Positions 56,697 through 64,000 of a DNA stretch of 64,000 nucleotides are shown here, in pieces; position 1 is the first letter of the stretch; the number at the start of each line of letters is the position of its first letter. The stretch is from Rhodoferax sp. PAMC 29310. Its GTDB lineage: Bacteria; Pseudomonadota; Gammaproteobacteria; Burkholderiales; Burkholderiaceae_C. Below the pieces are notes generated by a model. It made no database searches, was not told where the DNA came from, and saw only the letters and a program-made list of their open reading frames with translations. Location of the stretch: NCBI RefSeq assembly GCF_017948265.1, contig NZ_CP072852.1:2914001-2978000 (forward strand), written 5' to 3'. The position numbers and the translations under genes are program-made.

Positions 56697-56915
56697 TCAG
56701 GCGATGAGCGAGGCAGGTGGCGTGTTTTCATTGCGCAGATGCGCAAGGGTGGTGGAGGGGCAGCACTCGGCCCAGATGCGGCGCGCACCCTGCTCGCACT
56801 GACCGCATTGCGTGGCCACACCAAACTCCAATTGAATGTCGTCAAAGCTGGCGCCCGAACGCGCGCACTGCGCAATGGCCTTGTCACTGACGCGATGGCA
56901 GACACACACAATCAT
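56697..56915 (-). CDS. bfd: Bacterioferritin-associated ferredoxin
   Basis: A 72-residue [2Fe-2S] protein of the Bfd (BFD-like) type with ligand pattern C-V-C-H near the N-terminus and C-G-Q-C about 33 residues later. Bfd passes electrons to bacterioferritin to mobilise stored iron. First gene of the iron operon, with a Fur box just upstream. ATG 56915 is chosen over 56939. Confidence 0.93.
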   Translation of the reverse strand: MIVCVCHRVSDKAIAQCARSGASFDDIQLEFGVATQCGQCEQGARRIWAECCPSTTLAHLRNENTPPASLIA

Positions 56916-56949
56916 GAAACACACTCCTGCTGAAATCAATTATGCGAAC

Positions 56950-56968
56950 GATAATAGTTTTCATTACC
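56950..56968 (-). promoter_or_regulatory. Fur box upstream of bfd
   Basis: GATAATAGTTTTCATTACC matches the 19-bp Fur consensus GATAATGATAATCATTATC at about 14 positions, and lies 35 bases before the bfd start. It predicts iron repression of the bfd–imelysin–DUF1111–imelysin–DUF1513 genes. Confidence 0.75.
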
Positions 56969-57076
56969 ATTGGCCATCAGCAGGCAAAAATCATCTGCGC
57001 AGGGGCTCGCAAGACGTGTCGACACCGCAGAGCCATGGCCTTCGCAAGAGAGTGATTTGATGGGAAGGCTGGAAAT

Positions 57077-57136
57077 TCAGCTATTTAATCGATAGCTGCC
57101 TACGCATACAGCACATGGGCTAAGGCCAGGAATAAC
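57077..57136 (+). repeat. Dispersed ~57-bp repeat, copy R10
   Basis: CAGCTATTTAATCGATAGCT, GCCTACGCATACAGCACATG, GGCTAAGGCCAGGAAT. Intergenic, between the Fur-controlled promoter and the DUF3096 gene. Confidence 0.65.
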
Positions 57137-57193
57137 CTCAATCACGCCTTGGCCGGCCGGTGCAGCAGGTACGCCGTACCTGCCTAAGAATGA

Positions 57194-57349
57194 TCAGTTA
57201 AATGACAGCATCCTGGGGCCAACCAAGCCAATGACGCCGATGACAATGAGGTAAATGGCGACGATGATGTTCAGCAATTTAGGCATGACCAAGATCAAAA
57301 TCCCGGCCACCAAGGAGATCAAAGGGGTCAAACTCAGGTGAATGTTCAT
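57194..57349 (-). CDS. DUF3096 small membrane protein
   Basis: A 51-residue protein (M-N-I-H-L-S-L-T-P-L-I-S-L-V-A-G and following) with two hydrophobic helices separated by M-P-K-L-L-N. It matches the DUF3096 family of tiny inner-membrane proteins of unknown role, whose members begin with nearly the same M-N-I-x-L-S-L-T-P-L. Its start is ATG 57349 and its stop TGA 57194. It is too short for many gene finders. Confidence 0.8.
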   Translation of the reverse strand: MNIHLSLTPLISLVAGILILVMPKLLNIIVAIYLIVIGVIGLVGPRMLSFN

Positions 57350-57402
57350 GATGAAGTGTTGGGTTGCCGTGGCAAAGGTCGATTAAGTGGAGGCGAAGTG
57401 AG

Positions 57403-58098
57403 TTACATGCCCAGCGAGCGCATCAGGGCTTCGTTGTCGTCAACCTCCGTAGCGGTGGCAGGCGACACGCTGGGCGCGCCTTGTCTGGCGTCCTCCATGG
57501 CGATCAGGGCGTCCGGGTCGGGCACCTCGTTCACATCAAAATCCACCAACTTGATGAACTCGGTGCGGTCGATGGCCAGTTCCAAGTAAAAGATATTGTT
57601 GCTCTCGGTGTAGAACGTCACGCGGCGCATTTCCGGCCGGTCCAGCGGCGTGTCCACACTGAGCATCACCTGCTTGTTGAGCACCAGCATTTTGGGCTGG
57701 TTCTGGGTGATATTGGTTTGAAGTTCACGGCGAATCTTGCCGGTGAAGTCGCCCACGATCTGGTTCATCAGCTCGCCCAGAATATTACTCACCTCGTCTG
57801 AGGTGTGAGACTTGGCCAACTCGTCCGCGGGCATGCCCATGTTGAGCATGTACTTGGTGTAAATCTCCATGGCGGTCTTACCCTCGAAGTTCAGCACCAC
57901 CAGGCCATTGAAGCCGCCATCAAACAGCACAAAGCAACCGATGTCGGGCTTGAGCCCAATCTTGGAAATGCGCTGAACCATGCCGGAATACTGGGTTTCC
58001 CCCAGTGTGGCGATATTCAGGACCTTGGTCACAGAGTTGCACAGGCTGATCAGTAGGTACTCGGTGCCGTACACCACCTCGCGTTTGTCTGACATCAT
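57403..58098 (-). CDS. DUF3334-type / CheX-like cytoplasmic protein
   Basis: A 231-residue soluble protein with a CheX/CheC-phosphatase-like central segment (E-V-S-N-I-L-G-E-L-M-N-Q-I-V-G) resembling the E-x-x-N phosphatase helix. I assign it to the DUF3334 group, whose role is unknown but may be chemotaxis- or signalling-related. ATG 58098 has AAGGA six bases upstream. No chemotaxis genes are nearby. Confidence 0.75.
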   Translation of the reverse strand: MMSDKREVVYGTEYLLISLCNSVTKVLNIATLGETQYSGMVQRISKIGLKPDIGCFVLFDGGFNGLVVLNFEGKTAMEIYTKYMLNMGMPADELAKSHTSDEVSNILGELMNQIVGDFTGKIRRELQTNITQNQPKMLVLNKQVMLSVDTPLDRPEMRRVTFYTESNNIFYLELAIDRTEFIKLVDFDVNEVPDPDALIAMEDARQGAPSVSPATATEVDDNEALMRSLGM

Positions 58099-58245
58099 GG
58101 TCGATCCTTGATTCTGGAAGCTAGCTAAAAGGGGCAACCTTACCGCAGAAACAAGGCCGAGTTGGCACGATCAACACCCAACCCCTGCAGTCACAGACGA
58201 GCACAACACCAGGCGGGTGCTATGAATCAAATCAAAGGCGCGGAT

Positions 58246-58303
58246 TTGCTACGTTATGAATAGCTGCTACCGCTTTTTTTTAAGGGGCAGAAGCCACTTT
58301 TGA
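58246..58303 (+). repeat. Dispersed ~57-bp repeat, copy R9
   Basis: TTGCTACGTTATGAATAGCT, GCTACCGCTTTTTTTTAAGG, GGCAGAAGCCACTTTTGAT. It fills the gap between the DUF3334-type gene and the 3' end of betC. Confidence 0.7.
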
Positions 58304-58344
58304 TGTTCATAAAACAACAAACTCACTGAAGCGGCGAAATCGTC

Positions 58345-59883
58345 TCAGGGCGTGGGAAACCGCGCGCGTTTTTCCAGATCGTCCAGGTCAATATGGTTGC
58401 GCATGTACTGCTGACTGGCGTCCACCATGGGTTGGTGGTCCCAACTGGTGAGCCGGCCTTTCGACAGGGCGCCGGCCACAAAGCGGCGGCGACGTTGACT
58501 GGCCAGCACCTGCGCATGCAGGGCGGGCAAGTCCCAGCGCTGAGCCACCTCGGCCAAAAAATCGTCTCGCACCGATTGGTGCTCAGGCGAATCAGCCAGA
58601 TTGCACAACTCGTGCGGGTCAGCTTGTAGATTGAACAGCAGACAGGGGTCGTCGCTGGCGTAAATGAATTTGTAGTCTCCGCGGCGAATCATCAGCAACG
58701 GCGTTCGTGTGCCCTCCCCCATGTACTCACCAATCACCTCGTCATGCCCCGCCTCACCTTGCAGGTACGGCAACAGCGAGCGACCATCCAGCGCCAGCGT
58801 GGGGTCCAGTTGCCCGCCAGTCAAGGCCACGAAAGTGGGCAGCAGGTCGATGGTAGACACACTGGCCGCCACCTTGCGCGCCGAAAAGCGCTTGGGTGCG
58901 TGAATGAGCAGGGGCACCCGCGCCGCCATTTCGAACCAATGCATCTTGAACCACAGGCCGCGCTCGCCCAGCATGTCGCCGTGGTCGCCCGAGAACACGA
59001 TGATCGTGTCCTCACCCAGGCCGCACTCGTTCAAGGTTTCGACCAGTTTTCCAATGTTGTCGTCGATATAGCTGCACGCGCCAAAGTAGGCGCGCCGCGC
59101 GTGTTTGATGGCCTCGTCCGGCATGGTTTTGCCCCACAGATCGATGACCTTGAGCAGGCGCTGGGCGTGAGGGTCTTGCACGTCTTGGGCCAGGGTATGG
59201 CGCGGCAGGGGCACGTCTTCATCGTTGTACAGGTCCCAGAACTTTTGGGGAATCGTGTACGGGTCATGGGGGTGGGTCATCGACACCGTCAGGCAAAACG
59301 GTTGCGAGGGCGTGTTGCGCACATGGTCAAACAGGTACTGGCGGGCCTTGAAGACCACCTCTTCGTCAAAGTCGAGCTGATTGCTGCGAACACAGGGGCC
59401 GGCTTGCAGCACAGAGGCCATGTTGTGGTACCAACTCAGGCGCTCATCCGGTGCGTCCCAGTTCACCGACCAGCCGTAGTCGGCAGGGTAAATGTCACTG
59501 GTCAGGCGCTCTTCATAGCCATGCAACTGGTCTGGCCCGCAAAAGTGCATCTTGCCCGACAGCGCCGTGCGGTAGCCCTGCGCACGCAGGTAATGCGCAT
59601 AGGTGGGCACGTCGGCGGGCAAGTCTGCGGCGTTGTCGTACGCGCCAATGCGCGAAGGCAATTGACCGCTGACCAGACTGAAGCGAGACGGCGCGCAGAG
59701 CGGGCTGTTGCAGTACGCCGAGTCAAACACGACCGCATCCGCGGCCAGCGCGCTCAGGTTCGGCATGTGAATGGGAGACTGGCTGTCATGCAGCGGCAGC
59801 AAAGGCGCGGCCATCTGGTCGGCCATCTGGTCGGCCATCTGGTCGGCCATGATGAACAAAATATTGGGGCGTTGGGTAGTCAT
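58345..59883 (-). CDS. betC: Choline-sulfatase
   Basis: A 512-residue arylsulfatase-superfamily enzyme that hydrolyses choline-O-sulfate to choline and sulfate. The formylglycine site C-A-P-S-R (C63), metal-site N-I-L-F-I-M-A-D-Q start, S-G-D-H-G-D-M-L-G motif and BetC-type C-terminus are present. The N-terminus is odd: M-A-D-Q is repeated three times (residues 12-23) because of a 12-bp tandem repeat, where BetC normally has it once. A run of ten C residues sits directly before the ATG and pushes the nearest ribosome-site-like AGGA to about 15 bases. A LysR regulator is divergent. Confidence 0.93.
   Translation of the reverse strand: MTTQRPNILFIMADQMADQMADQMAAPLLPLHDSQSPIHMPNLSALAADAVVFDSAYCNSPLCAPSRFSLVSGQLPSRIGAYDNAADLPADVPTYAHYLRAQGYRTALSGKMHFCGPDQLHGYEERLTSDIYPADYGWSVNWDAPDERLSWYHNMASVLQAGPCVRSNQLDFDEEVVFKARQYLFDHVRNTPSQPFCLTVSMTHPHDPYTIPQKFWDLYNDEDVPLPRHTLAQDVQDPHAQRLLKVIDLWGKTMPDEAIKHARRAYFGACSYIDDNIGKLVETLNECGLGEDTIIVFSGDHGDMLGERGLWFKMHWFEMAARVPLLIHAPKRFSARKVAASVSTIDLLPTFVALTGGQLDPTLALDGRSLLPYLQGEAGHDEVIGEYMGEGTRTPLLMIRRGDYKFIYASDDPCLLFNLQADPHELCNLADSPEHQSVRDDFLAEVAQRWDLPALHAQVLASQRRRRFVAGALSKGRLTSWDHQPMVDASQQYMRNHIDLDDLEKRARFPTP
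59809..59850 (-). repeat. 12-bp tandem repeat (3.5 units) in the 5' end of betC
   Basis: GGCCATCTGGTC is repeated three times exactly (59809-59844), plus GGCCAT. On the coding strand it encodes M-A-D-Q units in frame. It duplicates the segment that carries a metal-binding aspartate of sulfatases. The unit length (multiple of three) lets copy number vary without frameshift. Confidence 0.9.
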
Positions 59884-59893
59884 GGGGGGGGGG
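59884..59893 (-). repeat. Ten-base homopolymer C tract before the betC start codon
   Basis: Ten Gs on the plus strand (ten Cs on the coding strand) lie immediately upstream of the betC ATG, in the ribosome-site spacer. Length changes would alter spacing and so translation. It could also be a sequencing artefact in tract length. Confidence 0.75.
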
Positions 59894-60006
59894 AGAAGTC
59901 CTGCGGTAAATCACATAAGCCTGCAGGCAGGGCAATCAACCATGATCTCGCGCTACAGCATGGGCGTAAACCCCGGTAGCTCGAATGCTTTGGATAATGC
60001 TGGCTT

Positions 60007-60951
60007 GTGGCAAACACCCCTACCGCTATTCCCCGGGCGATCCCCTCCGTGCCGCTGGAGTTGCTGCGCACCTTTGATGTCTGCGCCCGACTGCTCAGCT
60101 TCACGGCCGCCGCACAGGTGCTGGGCACCACGCAGCCCGCCATCAGCCAACACATCAAGCGCCTGGAGGAATCGCTGGGCACCGCTTTGTTTGAGCGCGT
60201 GTACCGTGGCTTGAAGCTGACGCCACAAGGCCTGTTGCTGCTAGCCCATGTGCAACGCGGGCTGGAGTCGCTCGATTTGGGCGTGCAGGCCGTGCGCTCC
60301 CAGCCCCTGCAAGACGTGCTGCGGGTGGCCACCGACTTTGCGTTTGCCGCCTACTGGCTCATGCCGCGCCTGCCCCGCTTTCACCAGCAGTACCCGCACA
60401 TTGATGTGAACCTGCTCACGGGCAATCGCAGCGTGGCCGCACCGCCCATCGATGCGGACCTGAGCATGGTTTTCGGGGACGGGCACGTCAAACACGCCGA
60501 ATCCCACTTGCTGTTTCGCGAAGAAGCGCTGCCCGTGTGCAGCCCCCGCCTGTTGCACGGCCTGGCCACCCCCTCGCTCGAACAACTGCTCACCCTGCCA
60601 CTGCTACAACTCAAGGCCAACACCGGCAAGCGCTGGTACGACTGGCCTACCTTACTGAAAGCACTGGGCCTCACGCAGGCCCCTACCTTTTCGCCGCTGA
60701 GCTTTGACAACTACACCCTGCTGATTCAAGCGGCCCTGGCCGGCCAGGGCGTGGCCATTGGTTGGCGCCACCTGGTCGACGACCTGATCACACAGGGGCT
60801 CCTCTGCCCCGTAGGAGCTGCCACGGTGGTGTCCGACCTCGGCTACTACCTCGTCCTACCCGAGCGCAAACGTCGGCCACGGGCGGTGCAACTCTTTGTC
60901 GACTGGATTCGAGAGGAGTCAGGCTGCCCGCCTCCAGTACGCGCGCATTGA
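60007..60951 (+). CDS. LysR-family choline-sulfate utilisation regulator
   Basis: A 314-residue LysR protein: HTH F-T-A-A-A-Q-V-L-G-T-T-Q-P-A-I-S-Q-H-I-K-R-L-E and an effector domain typical of the choline-sulfate regulator group. GTG 60007 is the likely start, with GTG 60049 as alternative. Divergent from betC with a 123-base gap. It probably activates betC in response to choline-O-sulfate or choline. No betAB genes are adjacent, though the GMC enzyme at 44.8-46.5 kb is choline-dehydrogenase-like. Confidence 0.9.
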   Translation: MANTPTAIPRAIPSVPLELLRTFDVCARLLSFTAAAQVLGTTQPAISQHIKRLEESLGTALFERVYRGLKLTPQGLLLLAHVQRGLESLDLGVQAVRSQPLQDVLRVATDFAFAAYWLMPRLPRFHQQYPHIDVNLLTGNRSVAAPPIDADLSMVFGDGHVKHAESHLLFREEALPVCSPRLLHGLATPSLEQLLTLPLLQLKANTGKRWYDWPTLLKALGLTQAPTFSPLSFDNYTLLIQAALAGQGVAIGWRHLVDDLITQGLLCPVGAATVVSDLGYYLVLPERKRRPRAVQLFVDWIREESGCPPPVRAH

Positions 60952-60985
60952 TGCCGCGCGCAAAGCCCTCAAACTGGGGATGGAA

Positions 60986-61009
60986 TGCCAATTCTGTGAG
61001 AATTTGGCA
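60986..61009 (+). terminator. Hairpin downstream of the LysR gene (possible terminator)
   Basis: TGCCAATTCT and AGAATTTGGCA form a stem with one bulge around a GTG loop, 35 bases after the LysR stop. No T-run follows, so intrinsic termination is uncertain. Confidence 0.35.
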
Positions 61010-61091
61010 CCAAGCACTGTTGCGACACCTCAGATCAGCAACTTGGCTTTAAACCCACTCAACTAACCACCCTCACCAAGCGAGATTTGCC

Positions 61092-61268
61092 ATGGAAGAC
61101 GACGAACGCTGCTGCGGAACAGGCACCTGCATGATCGATGCACAAGGCCTGTGCTGGTGTGGGCAACAATGGGACGGCGTGGCGATGTGTCGGCCAGCCA
61201 GGTCCAATGCTGAGGCGGCAGTCACTCCCGAATCGGATCAGATCGCCAAGGAACCGGATCCTAGATGA
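61092..61268 (+). CDS. Small cysteine-rich protein
   Basis: A 58-residue protein (M-E-D-D-E-R-C-C-G-T-G-T-C, then C-W-C-G-Q-Q-W-D-G and a third-part C) with six cysteines in its first half, suggesting a metal- or cluster-binding knuckle. Its TGA overlaps the ATG of the DUF3429 gene (ATGA), so they are coupled. I know no function. It leads the photolyase gene group. Confidence 0.7.
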   Translation: MEDDERCCGTGTCMIDAQGLCWCGQQWDGVAMCRPARSNAEAAVTPESDQIAKEPDPR

Positions 61269-61714
61269 GTTCACCCAACCACTCCGTTCCGTCCGCCTGG
61301 GCCAAGCGCATGGGCTACGGGGGGTTGGTGCCGTTCACCTTTCTGGCGCTGGCCACATGGGTGGCTGACCCAGCCTACCGTGCTTTCTGCGGATCGGCGC
61401 TGCTGGGGTACGGGGCAGTGATTGCCAGTTTTCTCGGCGCGATCCACTGGGGTCTGGCCATGCGCGATGCGTCCCGTCAATCCCTTGCGTTGCTGGGCTG
61501 GGGTGTCGCCCCCAGTCTGGTTGCATGGGTTGCACTCATGGTCAGCCCCGCTCTGGGACTGCTTGTCATTGCGGGACTGCTCTGGGCATGCTTCGCTGCT
61601 GATCGCGTGATTTACCCGCGCTTTCAGGCGCAAGAGTGGCTGCCCATGCGCTTGGGGCTGACCTTGACTGCCAGCGCCAGCTGCATCGTCGGTGCGGCAG
61701 GAGTCCTCCGATGA
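61265..61714 (+). CDS. DUF3429 membrane protein
   Basis: A 149-residue inner-membrane protein with four to five predicted helices and the DUF3429 motifs Y-G-G-L-V-P-F, Y-G-A-V-I-A-S-F-L-G-A-I-H-W-G and C-F-A-A-D-R. Its role is unknown, but it is often near photolyase genes in proteobacteria. Translationally coupled to the upstream Cys-rich protein. Confidence 0.88.
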   Translation: MSSPNHSVPSAWAKRMGYGGLVPFTFLALATWVADPAYRAFCGSALLGYGAVIASFLGAIHWGLAMRDASRQSLALLGWGVAPSLVAWVALMVSPALGLLVIAGLLWACFAADRVIYPRFQAQEWLPMRLGLTLTASASCIVGAAGVLR

Positions 61715-61715
61715 C

Positions 61716-62018
61716 ATGTCCTTCAACAATGTGCACCCCCTGATCATGACGATTGCCAACCCGCTCCCTATCTTGCTGCCTTGCGAAGCAAATGTCTCTC
61801 GCATCGTAGAGATGGCTTGGGAAGACCGCACCCCTTTCGAGGCGATTGAGAGCCAGTTTGGTTTGAATGAGTCTGCCGTGGTTGCCCTGATGCGCCGCCA
61901 CATGAAGGCGTCTTCCTTTCAGATGTGGCGCAAGCGGATGGCGGGACGCCGCACAAAGCATGCGGCGCTGCGCGGTGACCAAGTATTTCGCCACCGTGCC
62001 ACACACAGTCGGCAGTAG
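61716..62018 (+). CDS. TIGR03643 family protein
   Basis: A 100-residue (or 90 from ATG 61746) protein with the TIGR03643 core: R-I-V-E-M-A-W-E-D-R-T-P-F-E-A-I-E, F-G-L-N-E-S-A-V, then M-R-R-H-M-K-A-S-S-F-Q-M-W-R-K-R. It looks like a small HTH-type domain. It is unassigned in function and typically found beside photolyase/cryptochrome genes. It ends 14 bases before the photolyase gene. Confidence 0.85.
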   Translation: MSFNNVHPLIMTIANPLPILLPCEANVSRIVEMAWEDRTPFEAIESQFGLNESAVVALMRRHMKASSFQMWRKRMAGRRTKHAALRGDQVFRHRATHSRQ

Positions 62019-62032
62019 CAAGCGAGGCGGCG

Positions 62033-63589
62033 ATGACCAGGCAACGAGCCCTGATCTGGTTCAAGCGCGACCTGCGCATCCACGACCATGCCGCCTTGGT
62101 GGCTGCGCAATCGCATGCCGATGCCCTCGCCCTCTTTGTGATCGAACCCGAATGGATGGAGAGCCCGGAGTGCGATGCCAGCCATGTGGACCATGCGCTG
62201 TGCTGCCTGGCTGAATTGCGTATCGCCCTGGCGCAAATCGGATTGCCCCTGCTGGTGCGCGTGGGGTCTGCCGTTGCCGTGCTGTCTCAACTGCACCAAG
62301 AGGTGGGGTACACCCACCTGCTGAACCACGAAGAGACAGGCCCCGGCTGGTCGTATGGGCGCGATATGCAAGTCGCGTTGTGGTGCAAGTCCGCGGGTGT
62401 TGAATGGCAAGAATTCACCCAGACCGGTGTGGTGCGCCGCTTGCGCAACCGCTCGGGTTGGGCCGCACGTTGGCAGGCTCGCATGAATGCGCCTTTGCAT
62501 CTGCTGCAAGGGGGGTTTACGGCTGCGACCTCACTGGACTTGCCCGAACTGCCCACGCTGACAAGCCTGGGGTTTTCGCCGCATGGAAAGAAATTGCAGG
62601 CCGCCGGCGAGAAGGCCGCGCGGCACACGTTAAAAAGTTTCCTGCAAGTGCGCGGCTACGACTACCGCAAAGCACTGTCCAGCCCCTTGAGCGCCGAAGA
62701 GGGTTGCAGCCGACTAAGTCCGCACCTGGCGTTTGGAACACTCTCCATGAGAACCGTGCATCAGGCCACTGAAGTGGCGATTGGCCACACGCCTGACCGC
62801 GCCTTGGCCTATGCGTTGCGCGGTTTTTCCGGGCGGCTGCGCTGGCATTGCCATTTCATGCAAAAACTGGAAGATGAACCCGACATTGAATTCCACAACT
62901 TTGCCCGCGCTTTCGACGGTTTGCGGGAAGACGAATTCAATGAGGCCCACTTTCTGGCCTGGTGCCAAGGCCGCACCGGCTACCCGATGGTGGACGCCTG
63001 CATGCGCTCTTTGGTCGCCACAGGCTGGCTCAATTTCCGCATGCGGGCCATGTTGGTCAGCTTTGCCAGCTATCACCTATGGCTGCACTGGCGGCCCACC
63101 GGTCTGTTTCTGGCGCGGCAGTTTCTGGACTACGAACCCGGCATTCACTGGAGCCAAATGCAGATGCAAAGCGGTACGTCAGGTATCAACACGCTGCGCA
63201 TGTACTCGCCAACCAAGCAAGCGAAAGATCAGGACCCTGTCGGTCACTTTATTCGCCGCTGGGTGCCTGAATTGGCACGCGTGCCGCTCCCCTACCTGGC
63301 CGAACCGTGAAAGATGGATGTGAGTGTGCAGCGCATGGCGGGATGCCTCTTGGGGGAGGACTACCCGACACCCATCGTGGATGACAAGACCGCCATGACG
63401 AGCGCCAAAGAGCGCATGTATGCGCTGCGCCAAAGCCAAGAACTGCGCGAAGCGGCGAAGGATGTGCTGGCACGCCATGGCTCACGCCAGGGTGGACTTC
63501 CGCCCTCGGGACAGGGGCGCAAGGTGGCTCTCAAGAGGGCGGCTGTCAAACCCTCCCAGCCGTCTCGCCAAGGTGATTTGTTCGCCTGA
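62033..63589 (+). pseudogene. Deoxyribodipyrimidine photolyase/cryptochrome family, premature TGA
   Basis: A photolyase-family protein of 518 codons: N-terminal alpha/beta antenna domain (W-F-K-R-D-L-R-I-H-D-H) and C-terminal FAD domain (R-L-R-W-H-C-H-F, G-Y-P-M-V-D-A-C-M-R, W-L-N-F-R-M-R-A-M-L-V-S-F and N-T-L-R-M-Y-S-P). At codon 426 there is TGA (63308-63310) within L-A-E-P-stop-K-M-D, where relatives have tryptophan. The same frame then runs to 63589 (V-D-D-K-T-A-M and following). The stop falls after the FAD domain, so the 425-residue product could keep partial activity. Confidence 0.87.
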
Positions 63590-63609
63590 TCGACGGGAGG
63601 ATTGGCACC

Positions 63610-63783
63610 ATGAAAAATGATTTCAAAGGCAACAAGCAATCCCTGCCCAGCAAGCTGTGCGCCGTCTGCGGGCGCACCATGACTTGGCGCAAAGCCTGGG
63701 CCAAGAATTGGGATTCGGTGTTGTACTGCTCGGACGCGTGCCGGACCAAAAAACCAAAACAAAAAAATGATGCCCAAACCTGA
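63610..63783 (+). CDS. DUF2256 zinc-ribbon-like small protein
   Basis: A 57-residue protein with the DUF2256 pattern: L-P-S-K-L-C-A-V-C-G-R, T-W-R-K-A-W, N-W-D-S-V-L-Y-C-S-D-A-C-R. Four cysteines (C-x2-C and C-x3-C) probably bind zinc. Overlaps the start of the next gene by about 14 bases. Constant partner of photolyase-like genes; role unknown. Confidence 0.85.
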   Translation: MKNDFKGNKQSLPSKLCAVCGRTMTWRKAWAKNWDSVLYCSDACRTKKPKQKNDAQT

Positions 63784-64000
63784 AGCCCTGCAAAACACAC
63801 CCCCGCTGCCCGCTAGGGTCCGAAATCTGGTCATCGTGTTGGGTGACCAACTCGATCTTCAATCCTCAGCGCTGCAAGATGTCGATCCTGCGCAAGACCT
63901 TGTGTGGATGGCCGAGGTCACAGAAGAGTCCACGCATCTGTGGTCCAGCAAGCAGCGCATTGCCGTCTTTTTGAGCGCCATGCGGCACTTTGCGAACGAT
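63767..64000 (+). CDS. Cryptochrome/photolyase-related protein (FeS-BCP/PhrB type), N-terminal part
   Basis: The 78 codons inside the window (V-I-V-L-G-D-Q-L-D, W-M-A-E-V-T-E-E-S-T-H-L-W-S-S-K-Q-R-I) match the N-terminus of the iron-sulfur bacterial cryptochrome/(6-4) photolyase group. Start at ATG 63767 or 63770. It continues past the window edge. Coupled to DUF2256 by overlap. Confidence 0.85.
   Translation, partial: MMPKPEALQNTPPLPARVRNLVIVLGDQLDLQSSALQDVDPAQDLVWMAEVTEESTHLWSSKQRIAVFLSAMRHFAND

Noticed and set aside
58744..59979. 411-codon open frame opposite betC
   Set aside because: Antisense shadow; the sulfatase motifs on the minus strand are unambiguous.

Overview
The window looks like the chromosome of a betaproteobacterium, most probably a Comamonadaceae member of the Burkholderiales (Rhodoferax/Polaromonas-like). 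This is inferred from the dat–ybeD–lipB–lipA order, roughly 60% GC coding sequence, the protein families present, and a short dispersed repeat that I associate with that group. No tRNA, rRNA or CRISPR array was seen.

Layout. 1-7.7 kb: edge of a class III aminotransferase, an RpiR regulator, the dat–ybeD–lipB–lipA lipoate block and a SWIM/SNF2 helicase. 7.7-10.3 kb: an IS91-like element carrying a captured CoA-transferase tail, then a broken IS3 remnant. 10.4-20.3 kb: an organosulfonate cluster (Asp/Glu racemase, YeiH/CuyZ exporter, CuyA-type L-cysteate sulfo-lyase, DegT aminotransferase, HpsN/histidinol-dehydrogenase homologue, TauABC-type ABC transporter) with a divergent MocR regulator. 20.3-27.8 kb: amidase, M20 peptidase, psd, a sulP gene with a premature stop, chrA, and a metW fragment cut by a second copy of the IS91-like unit (27.8-29.8 kb). 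The two IS copies appear identical over 2003 bp and lie in the same orientation. 29.9-36.5 kb: cyanate utilisation (DUF1348 protein, cyanase, nitrate/cyanate-type ABC transporter, two-component system). 37.1-49.0 kb: a DMSP catabolic cluster (dddD, GMC dehydrogenase dddA, CoA-acylating semialdehyde dehydrogenase dddC, Pot-type ABC transporter, LysR). 49-52 kb: SDR, coiled-coil protein, GST, bacterioferritin. 51.7-57 kb: a Fur-box-preceded iron operon (bfd, imelysin, di-haem DUF1111 protein, second imelysin, DUF1513), with both imelysin genes broken. 57.2-61 kb: DUF3096, a DUF3334-type protein, choline-sulfatase betC and its LysR regulator. 61-64 kb: DUF3429, TIGR03643, photolyase (premature stop), DUF2256 and the start of a second photolyase-related gene.

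The unifying theme is low-molecular-weight organosulfur use. Within about 50 kb there are separate gene sets for a C3 sulfonate (probably through cysteate), for DMSP and for choline-O-sulfate, together with sulfite/sulfate-type transporters. The sulfonate cluster has a gene combination I do not recognise as a described pathway. I propose the route: amino-alcohol sulfonate (for example cysteinolic acid) -> cysteate -> (racemisation) -> pyruvate + ammonium + sulfite.

A second theme is decay and mobility. There are several in-frame stops or frameshifts (sulP, chrA, two imelysins, photolyase), a truncated metW, and a dispersed ~57-bp repeat seen at least eight times, always in the same orientation and sometimes inside coding sequence.
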